DNA of 64,000 nucleotides from Antitrichia curtipendula (Eukaryota > Streptophyta > Bryopsida > Hypnales > Leucodontaceae). Below the pieces are notes generated by a model, which made no database searches, was not told where the DNA came from, and saw only the letters and a program-made list of their open reading frames with translations. Below, piece after piece: positions 23,201-32,969 of this stretch (within the stretch, counting starts at the first letter, position 1; each line of letters begins with the position of its first letter). Location of the stretch: contig OX579642.1 in NCBI GenBank assembly GCA_951230915.1, positions 2,728,001 through 2,792,000 of the forward strand. Reading direction: 5' to 3'. The translations under genes and the position numbers were made by a program.

Positions 23201-24825
23201 GCTCAGACGAGTCAGTCGGAACTGTCAACATCAACCTTTTGATAGGTCTTAAACCGTTTGATCAAGGCGTGAGCTTTCTTCACGCCCATTCCTGGCAAAG
23301 AAGGCAAGTAATCGCAACCACTCATTATGCACAATTCAAGAATCATTCGTTTCGAGAAATTGCTGAAGTCGATATCTTTGTTGGCTGTAATGTCAGAAAA
23401 CTGAAAGCCCACACCTTGTCCATATTTATCCATCTTAAAAAAAATCTGCCACAAACATAGGCGACGTTAGAAAACCATACCCATTTTTTTAAAATAATGC
23501 AGATGCTCTCGCCTATAAAAAATCCACTCCCAGTCGATGACGAATACTGAAACATTGCCAGGTCAAAATTTGACAGGGTTTTCCATGAATATATCAAGAG
23601 TAACTGAACAATACCTGTGGACATGCATATGCAATCAGATCAGAGTCTTCTGTAATGACAAGATCCACGTGTTCGTTACGGGCTAAAAACGCCATCTGAG
23701 CATCTGCTTCATACGGGGCAACGACATACTCCACGTTCTCCTGCCGCAGTACCTGTTATAAAGACACGCAAACAACTCTCAACACTTGGTTCGTCCTTCA
23801 TATCTAAGTACAGGGTCGGTACAAAGGCAACTGTACATTTTGAGATAAACCCCTTAAACAATGTTAGATTCATGAATACAGAAACACTGATTGCAAAAAT
23901 TCACTAGGTACCTGTATCAGTCTAAACGCTATTTCAGGGGTTATATCCACAGCCTTCTGGTAGCATTCAACTGCGGCGGTGTGGTTTCCCAAACGCTCAT
24001 GCTCAATGGCACGTTCTAAATTCTCCTTCCTTGATCTGTTCCAGTACAAAATAGCAAAACTAAATTAAAAGGGGCCTCGAGATTCAACATCTGCAATGAT
24101 ACACGAGCATACTAAGTACTTGATAAAAAGAGAAATCAATTAGAAGGCAACATACCGTGCTCGTTTAATTTCCTGGTCAGACTTCATGGGAAGGCTGCCT
24201 CCGTCAAATACTAAAACGGGCCGCACACCGAAGTGCCGCAACATATTGACTCGATGCATGCAGTACTCTATGTACCTTCTCAAACGACAACATCAAACAT
24301 CAAGATTAGATTCTCCACTCCATAGAAACATCCGCCATACGATGAGACAGCCTGAACAAGTTCAGCAAACAGATGCTCTAACCTAACAAAATTAACAAAT
24401 TCCCCATGCCAATCAACTCTTTACCCTTACAGGACCAAGGATTCACAGTTTGAAAGTGCCCAATTCAATTGATCATATTATGAAATTATGATCCCATTGA
24501 TCAATTGATAAAACAGAATTACACAAAAGAAAGTTCATGTATGACTTACTCAAACCTGCTACACAAAATGACGCCCAATTTGGTCCTTCGTCATTTAGGG
24601 TTTAAAAATTCTTGTCAAAAGTGAAATTACTTCATGTGCGTTGATCAACTGCCCAAGGACTTACTTGTCATTGCGACGCCCTTGACAAATGTCCTTACTA
24701 CAGGTGAACACGGCCTTGTGAAGCCAAGAGTAGGTGTCCACGGCCGCGCGCTTCCCAGCATAATCCCGTATGTGCCGTGGCTTCATGATGGACTTCAGGG
24801 TGGGCAGCAACCCCTGAATCCCCAT
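20296..24825 (-). CDS. EXO1: Exonuclease 1 (XPG/FEN family), at least 12 exons
   Basis: A 5'-3' exonuclease and flap endonuclease of mismatch repair, recombination and end resection in the nucleus. Exons by GT-AG and phase: 24665-24825, 24156-24275, 23912-24035, 23615-23752, 23236-23445, about 22806-23000, 22571-22630, 22481 to an undecided donor, about 22075 to 21801, 21554-21605, 21040-21398, 20296-20466. The ATG at 24825 gives the obligatory MGIQGLLP start; the frame open upstream uses TTG. The XPG-N domain covers residues 1-100 and XPG-I about 135-220. The metal ligands are present: Asp30, Asp78, Glu150/Asp152 (APYEADAQ), Asp171/Asp173 (ITEDSDL) and Asp226 (SGCDYLPS). The helix-two-turn-helix is at [15 protein letters not shown]. 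The C-terminal half is a disordered Ser-rich tail, with a Ser8 run from a GAA/TTC microsatellite at about 21893-21916. QRSMNEFM near the end loosely resembles a PCNA-binding box. Exon 8 and the last exon are the least certain. Confidence 0.95.
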
Positions 24826-24994
24826 CGCTGCTCTCCTCTTGGGCCCCAATTGTGCTACTCTAAAACTCAGCTACATTCTCCATCTCCATTTCAGTTCATG
24901 AGCAGAGTATTGGATGATTATATCCCTATGTCGTCCTGGTCCCTGCATTGGGTAACCTCACAACTCCTCAATCATAGTTCTTCATTTCTAATTG

Positions 24995-25530
24995 TCCCGC
25001 GACTTGATCGCATTCGCAATCAATCCAATAAGCTGAAACCAACACAAGAGGTTCAAAATTAGGTTCTTTAATCAAAGACAACCCGAGCAAGTTCACAATT
25101 ACGATTATCCCGCGACGTGATCGCATTCGCAATCCATGCAATGAGCTGCACCAACACAAGAAGTTCAAAACTAAGTTTCCAAAGGCGAGCAAATCCACAG
25201 AACCGATAACGAACATCTCAATACTGCCGACCCAATTTGCAATGTCACAATGGCTTCTAAGCTGATTTCGCCTACCACCGGCGCAATTCAAATCTGATCA
25301 ACCCTAAAACCAAGACGAGGAAATTCAAAACTAGGTTCTCTATTCAATGTCACCCCGAGCAAAGCTCAAAGCACCGATGAAAAACATCGCAATGCTGCCG
25401 ACCCAAATCGCATTGTCACATTGGCTTCTAAGCTGATCTTGCACCACAAGTAACAGAGTTCGCATCCCACAACCGTAATTCAAATCTGATCAACCCAAAA
25501 AACAAGACGAGGAAATTGACACCCAGGATT
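24995..25530. repeat. Decayed tandem repeats upstream of EXO1
   Basis: Several imperfect direct copies occur. ATcccgcgac(t/g)tgatcgcattcgcaat appears at about 24995 and 25109, 114 bases apart. A second block (ctgccgacccaa, then cacattggcttctaagctgat, then aaatctgatcaaccc and aagacgaggaaattc) appears from about 25205 and again from about 25375, roughly 170 bases apart. The array sits 170-700 bases upstream of the EXO1 start codon, so it overlaps the likely promoter or 5' UTR. Confidence 0.7.
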
Positions 25531-25708
25531 GACCAGAACAAACGCTGAGATAACGAAGATTGAGTGCAATACCGAGCTCAAGCTATAGCCACCTTGGAAT
25601 GCGCGCAGTAGCAACCACTCGGCAAGTGAAAAGACTCTGCTCGGATATTGGATTTGCTACACCAATTTGAAGACTGAGAAATCAGTGAGGGTTAGACAAT
25701 CCCTAGAC

Positions 25709-25834
25709 ATGGCAATGGAGCTGGCAAGCTTGTCGTCGTCCGGGGTTGGGGACGAGGCGAGGCGATTCAAACTGAATTTGAAATCGGGAAGCGCAGCATT
25801 CAAGACCTCGAAAGGCGGGAAGAAGGAGCCGTAG
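25709..25834 (+). CDS. Short ORF, possible first exon, unidentified
   Basis: A 41-codon frame begins ATGGCAATGGAGCTGG and runs MAMELASLSSSGVGDE, then basic residues ending SKGGKKEP. It lies in a CpG-bearing, GC-moderate island between EXO1 and AT-rich spacer. A possible donor (GCC/GTAGAT) overlaps the stop. The Ser/Gly start and basic end look like a real N-terminus, but I do not recognise the protein and no downstream exon is evident. It may be a chance frame or a truncated gene divergent from EXO1. Confidence 0.25.
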   Translation: MAMELASLSSSGVGDEARRFKLNLKSGSAAFKTSKGGKKEP

Positions 25835-25984
25835 ATGGTACTGTACTACTGTTTCGTTTAGAACGTTTGGATGGATGTGGATGAGGTTCTGATGGAGAAG
25901 GTGTGGTCGATGGATGTGCTCGTCGATGGGCAGAAAAAACTGAAGGGCTGTTTCTAGGGGAAAAAACATTTTTGAAGTAATAGC

Positions 25985-27900
25985 AATTGAAAATCATGGA
26001 CTTTTAAAAAAAAATAGAATTTTTAGATAAGACATGTAATTACTCTGAATTTTAAAAAGTGGAACTCCCTAGGCCACCGAAGCCATCAATAGCTTCGTCC
26101 TAATATTGAAATCTAAAGAATCAATAGCAATGAAGTATGGGGACAATTTCATTTCATTTTTAGACACTTTCAAGAGAAGTCTACTTATCATGAACAATTT
26201 CGTTTTTTCCACCTTAATTGTGACAAATGTTTTCCTAAAATGTAGAAAATTTCATAAGAGTTTGGGTAGAGTTTGATTCTTCTTAATCTTTTAACACAAC
26301 ATTCAACTGCAAAAGGGCTAATAGGTGATTTTCAAGGAGACCAAAGGACCAAAAAAATTGAATTTTCAACTTCTCTTTCATATGTGGGGGGCCATATAAT
26401 GTATTAAGTAAACAAGGGGAGTGTTAGCATGTGACTATAGAATCTATGAGTCTAAAAGCCTACAAGTATATATTATAAGCACTTTCTATAGTTATAGATG
26501 TTTATGTTATAAGTACCTATGTTATAGACTCATTCCATGTTATATTGTACCTATGTTATAGACTCATTCCATGTTATATTGTACCTATGTTATAGACACC
26601 TTCAAACGGTACATACCTAAAACTAGGATCAAGGCTTGAATGTAGGTTCATGTTTCTACATTCAAGTAATAGCATTATTGAATAAATGAAGTCTAAATTT
26701 AATTCCATAATTGCATTTAGAAGTTTCTAAACACACTGTTCTTGAAAGACGGCTTTGGGAGATAAATGCAAAAGAATGAATTTATTGGTGAGGGCACAAT
26801 TAAACAAGCTTTGTAATGTAACATAGATACCTTACTACATTTAGATCTTATTTAGATAGTCTACAAAATCTACATATAATATAAATGAATATAAATTATG
26901 AATATAGATATCAACATTATTAAGAATATACATCAAAATAATAATTGAAACTTACTCTAAAAATTGGGAATTTCATCATATCGCTATAACAATCATTCAC
27001 ATTGTAATAAAAATCACAAAATTGTGCAATATAATTTCAAAGATAGTTATTTGATACTCCCTCAATTCCAAAGTTATCTTCTAATTGGGCAAAATGTTCT
27101 CAATTAAGGTTGAAAATAAAGTCATTTCAATTCATTAAGAACTATAATAAATAGAGTTTGGTGCACTTCTATTATCTTGAATTTCTTAGTTTTGGAACCT
27201 TTTTCAAAGTGTAGTTTCAGAGAACTAAAAAGTGAAATTTCTAGGCATTTGCAAAGAACATCAATAGACAATTCTTTGTTGAGTGTGAGGCCCAATTGAA
27301 GGAGATGAAGCTTTGGGCCTTTGGGGGAAGTGGAACATAGGTCCACACATGGTCCTAGGCCCATACTAATTGCTAACAAAATGAACAAACACTCAACAAC
27401 ATGCAAAAACCAAAAATGTGCAGTACTAATTCACCCTTTCAATCATGTCATTTCTTTAAATTGTTAATTGCACAAGTGGAAAGAGAAATTAGCAAGTCGC
27501 AGATGATTATTTGTGATCCAGAAAGAGTCCAAACTTGACACTTCCCAGCAACTTTTGACACTATTCCCAGTCCAAAGGACGCATTGTAATCCATCAAAAT
27601 ATTGCTATGGGATCCTTTATAGTATTTGGCCACAAGAACTGCGAAGTTTTAGAGATTGACAATTAATTCTGTGACTCATTTCAAGTTATAATACGAAAAG
27701 GAATCATCAGAATTGAGAGTATCGTATACTTAAAAATGATTTGCCAGCAAACCACGATCGCTTGTAACTCAACATCCAGACACTCAAGTCAGTGTAGATA
27801 CAAGCACCACCATTACAACATTGCAAGGAATATTCAAAAATGCATAAGCTGAACTGCAATAATCTCAGGAAAAAATCCCAGATCATGTCATGCTAAATAA
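25985..27900. other. AT-rich intergenic
   Basis: No gene recognised. It includes the 34-bp tandem repeat listed separately. The last 300 bases are probably 3' UTR of the minus-strand nodulin-related-like gene. Confidence 0.5.
26514..26596. repeat. 34-bp tandem repeat
   Basis: The unit begins acctatgttatagactcatt and is 34 bases long. It occurs about 2.4 times, nearly identical, so it arose recently. Related shorter words (ctatagttatag, ttatgttataagt) precede it. Confidence 0.8.
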
Positions 27901-27923
27901 ACGAGAAACTGGAGAACATCAAC

Positions 27924-30900
27924 CTAATCATACCAAGACTTCTTGGGCTTCTCAGACTCTTCCTCGTCATTGTAACTGGGCTTGGAAGCCCTGCCATGAC
28001 CTGCAGTAAAAAGCACAGTACATTTAGAACCAAAATTACAGTAGTTCCGCCAGATGCATGACACTCCAATCTGGTGACATCAAGTAATTTAACGTGCATT
28101 AGAACTTGTTAAAAATAGAATCCTTCATTCGCAGCTTCAGGAAGAAGCAGTCACCTGCTAAAATGTTCTAAGAAAAACAAGGGTCTGGTATGAAAGACCC
28201 ATTGTGCTGACCTGAGGTTTTTTAGGTAATGGAAGGCACCAGAATCTTATCCAAATCTCAGTGAATCTAATCAAACCTAAGGTCAGAGAGGTAAATCCCT
28301 ACGAGACCCCTGTTCTGTAAAAAATTACTCCAAGCAAAATAGAGAGAGAAGAGAAGAAAAGCCAAAAGAGAGAAGAAAAAAAACTTTGTTTTGGCCTGGA
28401 GTAGTAGATTCTAAAATAGCCTGCACAGCCTAGTCCAGCTGCTCCGGCCTCACACTCCAGGTCCTTTACAGTATAAACTAGCCAAAATCTGTAGCCACCG
28501 AGCGCTCCAAAACGCATTAAAACTTGCTGAATTCGGATGCTTTAGGAAGATGTATTCACAAGTGTTATGTTGGGTGCAGGACAAGGATATCTTCAATCTA
28601 AACCACTCTAAGATTTGAGATCCTCGAGGAGGGTAAGGTATCATAAAGCTTGAAAGAGTTCAGGACTTAAGATAGCTTCGTACTACACCCCAACACATCA
28701 TTGGTACTCACTTACTAATAACTAGAAAGAGAGAAAACTTAGATGTCACAGGAGGGACAAAGGAAGATTAGACAAAAAAAGAGAAAAGGACGAAGAAGGA
28801 AAAGCAGCAGGCACCTTCTGATCCATAAGGACCCTCCTCAGACCTTTGAGGACGATTCCCATATGGTCCTGGAGCGTCTTCTTCATCGTATTGTGATTTC
28901 TGGGGCTTGCGTGAGTAGCCACCTCCATACTCTGGATACACAAGTGTTGTCGTAGTGAGTATAAATTGAATTATATATGCCCGATCAGAAGCAATTTACA
29001 CTGATTTTTCCTATTAGGGTTTAGGGTTTAGGGTTTTAGGTCACTAAAAATCATTCCTTGTTGGAATTTAGGACAATACAGTAATATTTCAGCTTGCACT
29101 AATTAAAGCTAGTGTGATTTTGGTAAACTAGTGCCAAACGCTTCAATAAATCAGGGCACTCCGGAGGAAGATTATGAACGCAACCCCTTTGGACCATCTG
29201 GGCACAACTCGAGAATTGACGAATCTAGAGCCATTGAACCATTCTATCATTCTACACACAGATGTCCTTCGGACTTGAGTATGTGACACACATCAGCGAA
29301 ACTGAAACTACAGTCATTCCTCTGAAAATTCACAGAAATTACAAAAAAATCCAAAAAATATATTTTTTAAATTCCAATGCTTATGATTTCCATTTGTCTA
29401 CAAGTAGATTAACCTCGAAATGTAGTTATAACTATAAATGGAAGCTGAAAGGGAACGAACTCATAGAGGAGCTGAAGCATCCATACCTTCGTCTTCAGTC
29501 TGGCTCTTGTGAGGGCGACGTGGCCCATCATACTCTTCCTCATTCTCATACTGTGAGGGTCGTGGCTTCTGGGGGCGATCACCGTATTCAGACTCCTCAT
29601 ATTCTTGCCTGGAAGGACGTGGCTTCTGGGGGCGATCACCGTATTCAGACTCCTCATATTCTTGCCTGGAAGGACGTGGCTTCTGGGGGCGATCACCGTA
29701 TTCAGACTCCTCAGATTCTTGCCTGGAAGGACGTGGCTTCTGGGGGCGATCACCGTATTCAGACTCCTCATATTCTTGCCTGGAAGGACGTGGCTTCTGG
29801 GGGCGATCACCGTATTCAGACTCCTCAGATTCTTGCCTGGAAGGACGTGGCTTCTGGGGGCGATCACCGTATTCAGACTCCTCATATTCTTGCCTGGAAG
29901 GACGTGGCTTCTGAGGACGATCACCGTATTCAGACTCCTCAGATTCATGCCTGGAAGGACGAGGCTTGGAAGGGCGAGACTCTGGATCTTCGGAGTCGTA
30001 CTTGGAAGGGCGTGGCTTGGAAGGGTAAGAGTCTTCGTCGTCCTCACTTGGTCGACCGTGACCTACAGTGCAATTGCAATTGGAAGTTAGACCTCAATAG
30101 AGAAGTATATGGTTTCGTTCCAGCTCTCAAGAAACCTAGGAAACAACAAGCATACTCCAGTCAAACACAAGTAGATACATATGAAGTTGGTATAGTAGAT
30201 ACCAAAAGGAGATGGCTAAAAATTGTGCAACTGAGATTGCAAACTAAGGGAGAGGATACTAACACCATTACGAACCGGATCTCGTCTCCTAATGACAGAC
30301 AACTGTTACCGACAGCAACTCATCTCTTCCAATACACTAGGTTGCGTTTCAAATAGAAAAACGGGTATAAGCACGACTGCGCTAAATGGCTATAGCTACT
30401 CATCTTGAATGGAAATGGGGTTGTCTACTGTTCCTTCAATAGTGGTCTACATGACCTCTCAGTGTAGAAAAGATTGCATAAGAAAGAATCCCATTCGATC
30501 CATTAGACCTTGAGAGAGATTGGATCTTGCAGTACCCAAAGTGAGCTCTCCAGTGAGCTCTATTGAGAGAAAGCAAAGTCCCACATTAATCGGTTAAAAT
30601 GCTTAATAGAAATGGAAAGAGTCCTCTGCTACCTTAAACTCAAATCCAGAAACTTACCACTGGGAGGTTTCACAGCCCCGTGGGCACCAGCTGGAACCTC
30701 CTGCTTCTTTCCATAGCTGTCCAAGTAAGTGCTCGCCTGCTGCGCGTATTTCCCGTAAGGGCTCTTCTCTCCTCCGTACATTGACAATCCTCCTAGCAAG
30801 TCAGATGCCGCTCCTGTAGTCAAAGATAGTCATTAATTAGCAGTTGTTCAAATACTTCCCACGGTCTAGCCTTCAGCACTATAAAGATATCAAAAGAAGA

Positions 30901-32078
30901 GTTTAATCCTTCAACATTTACTAACTACAAATTGAAATATTGAATTTAAGGTGATCTGAAAATGGATGAGACATCGCCATTTAGTTCCAACTGTCGTCGT
31001 ACCTGCCAGCTTGCCTTGATCTACTTTCCCTCCAGCTGCAGCTTCGTACAGGATCTGCAAGAAACAGAGCACATACCGGTATAATGAAGGACTGAATACA
31101 TAAAGTGAGCAAATTTGGTTAGGCGAAAATAAACACTTGTCTCTTCAAGTATACAACACTCCATCAATATAGCCCTTCAACTTCATACAATTAACAACAA
31201 AATGATCGTAGCTCATAGAAAATACATTCTCTGACACATACTGTCTGAAACTGTCACATAAAATAAGAGCGGTCGTAATTCATTGGCTCACAGGCTCCAT
31301 GAAAGCTAAATTACGATTTCACATAAACAGCAGACATTCTGATAGAGAACTGAGCGGCATTAACGACTGGACTAATTTTTTCACGACTCCCTACTGATGT
31401 TTAGAGCAGGGAAGAATACAAAGGTAGAAGAACCCAATACAACACCCTAAAAAATTAGGAGACAAGTATATCCTGGTTTATGAGAATAAGCACCACTTAA
31501 CCACTTCATCTGGCGTCGGTTTTCGGTTTCCTACCAGTAACACTTAGACCCTCAAATCTTCTCCATACGGTATCTAAATAACGAATGCATAAGTCCATTG
31601 AAATCCTCTTTCATTCGCTAATAAGAATCTATTGAAAATCCAACTAGTTTGATGGATTGGAACCTAAATCACGAGACCTGACACAACAGCTTCAACATAT
31701 AAACGAAAAAAGGAGTCTAATTCTTCAAGAAGCATACAATAAAAAAAAACTAACCTTTGCATCGCCAAAAAGCTCCCCAGTGGACGGCTTCTTCTTATGT
31801 TCAGCACTCGACTGGCTCTGGCTTCCATGGGGCCGTTCCTGTTGCTGCTCATAGTCTTGCTCCTCCTCATCACGCCTGGGCTTGTGGCTCTGGCTACCAT
31901 GAGGCCGCTCCTGCTCATAGTCTTGGTCCTCCTCGTCACGCCTGGGCTTGGGCTTATCGCCACCCATGAAGCCACCCAACATGTCTCCATAACCTCCTCC
32001 TGATCCCCCACCCCCGCCCTGGCTCTTCCCTCCCTGCACTTGCTCCGCAATCTTCGCCGCATTCTTCAGGAAATCCAT
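27924..32078 (-). CDS. Nodulin-related-like protein with 19-residue repeats
   Basis: Six exons join with consistent phase (31755-32078, 31003-31054, 30658-30813, 29487-30062, 28815-28931, 27924-28000) to give 433 residues. The N-terminus MDFLKNAAKIAEQVQGG is followed by a Gly-rich linker and two DEEDQDYEQ-type acidic repeats, to residue 108. Exons 2 and 3 encode the only globular-looking part, about residues 109-165 (LYEAAAGGKVDQGKLAG, AASDLLGGLSMYG, YGKYAQQASTYLDSYGKK). It resembles the core of plant nodulin-related protein 1. The remainder is a charged, disordered tail: seven 19-residue repeats of the form RPSRQEYEESEYGDRPQKP, then shorter related units, ending KPKKSWYD. No signal peptide or membrane segment is seen. 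Introns 3-5 share the same phase. Function is not established; NRP1 of Arabidopsis has been linked to heat and ABA responses. Confidence 0.88.
29017..29040. repeat. Interstitial telomere-type tract
   Basis: The words tagggtttagggtttaggg and then ttttagg amount to about three units of the plant telomere repeat TTTAGGG. The tract lies in intron 4 of the nodulin-related-like gene. Short tracts like this occur as telo-boxes or as repair scars. Confidence 0.8.
29562..29960 (-). repeat. 57-bp coding minisatellite, seven copies
   Basis: Seven head-to-tail 57-bp units lie inside exon 4, each encoding 19 residues. Units differ at few positions, mainly Tyr/Ser in QE(Y/S)EESEYG. On the plus strand the units read Y,Y,S,Y,S,Y,S, so the last six form three identical pairs. 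Because 57 is divisible by three, copy changes keep the frame and leave other frames open as well. Confidence 0.95.
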
Positions 32079-32093
32079 CTTGATGGGTACCTA

Positions 32094-32950
32094 CAACCAG
32101 ATCAAACACTAAATTAACACAAAACAGGCAAAAATTACACCCACAACCATCATCACCGACACCAAACTCACATCATACACATCCGCTACAAAAAACAACC
32201 TCACCCAAAACTAAAAACAAACCCCAGCAAGCTCAACAAATCACAAAAACAGACCAACCTCACGAAAACCTATCTTAACACCCAATCTTGCACACAAAGC
32301 TCACAGAACAGGCGAATAGTATATCCACGACCATCATCACCGACACTGCATACACATCCTCTAGGAAAACCAACCTAACCCCAAAACAAACGCCAAACAA
32401 TCCAAAAACTCACTAAAATCACGAAGACCTATTCCAACACCCACTCTTACACTAAGGGCACACAAATCTACGCAAACAGAGTACACCCATTCTCTTTCAC
32501 AGAAGCTAGAAACGCAAGTGACCTTAGCTTGGATCCCAAAACAGCGCAACAAAATTGGGAATATCAACACAGACACAATGTACTAACGAAAGGACTACGT
32601 TCAGATCTGAAGATCTCAAACACCAAAACGCCACCTATGAAGTGAAAACGTACGGCAAGGAAATGTAGCGTTCTTTTCAGCGAATGAGGCAACGATCAGA
32701 GCGCTGTGGAACTTACGGAGCTTGTTGTTGGCGATGGCGGAGAGTTTGCAGGAACGATCTGAACGAGAAATTGCGCGAGATCCGAAGCAGATTCAGGTTC
32801 CTCCAAGGACGGCACTTCCAGGGGGGTCGGCGAAGTGGTTGCAATCGAGGCTCTGGGACACGTCGAGAAGTGAAGAAGGTTGCGATAATGGCCCTATTGG
32901 TCGGTGCCAAACTTTCAATAGCATTGTTTGTTTTTTCAATATGCAATAAC
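32094..32950 (-). promoter_or_regulatory. 5' leader with intron and likely promoter
   Basis: A strong minus-strand donor (CTCC/GTAAGTTCC) ends at 32717, and an acceptor (GGTTGTAG) lies at 32101, 22 bases before the ATG at 32078. This predicts a 616-bp leader intron. The first non-coding exon would lie in the GC-richer block at about 32717-32900, with transcription starting near there and AT-rich spacer beyond. Leader introns are common in plant genes and often raise expression. The exact start is not visible. The plus-strand frame from 32736 in the same block is a less likely alternative. Confidence 0.55.
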
Positions 32951-32969
32951 AAGTATCGGCATTGAGTTA

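Noticed and set aside
24825..24849. Longer EXO1 N-terminus starting MGPKRRAA
   Set aside because: That start is a TTG codon. The conserved MGIQGLLP start, needed for the active site, lies at the ATG at 24825.
29562..29960. CRISPR-like array of regular repeats
   Set aside because: The units are contiguous with no unique spacers and encode an in-frame protein repeat within a plant exon.
29409..30047. 212-codon minus-strand frame over the same repeats
   Set aside because: Alternate frame of the same minisatellite; it does not connect to exons 3 or 5.
29262..30356. 364-codon plus-strand frame
   Set aside because: It is antisense to exon 4 of the nodulin-related-like gene. The 57-bp repeat keeps several frames open. 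The minus-strand frame alone joins neighbouring exons with correct splice phase.
32736..32949. Plus-strand 71-codon frame beginning MAESLQERSERE
   Set aside because: The block fits better as the non-coding first exon of the minus-strand gene, given the strong minus-strand donor at 32717. No plus-strand downstream exon was found.
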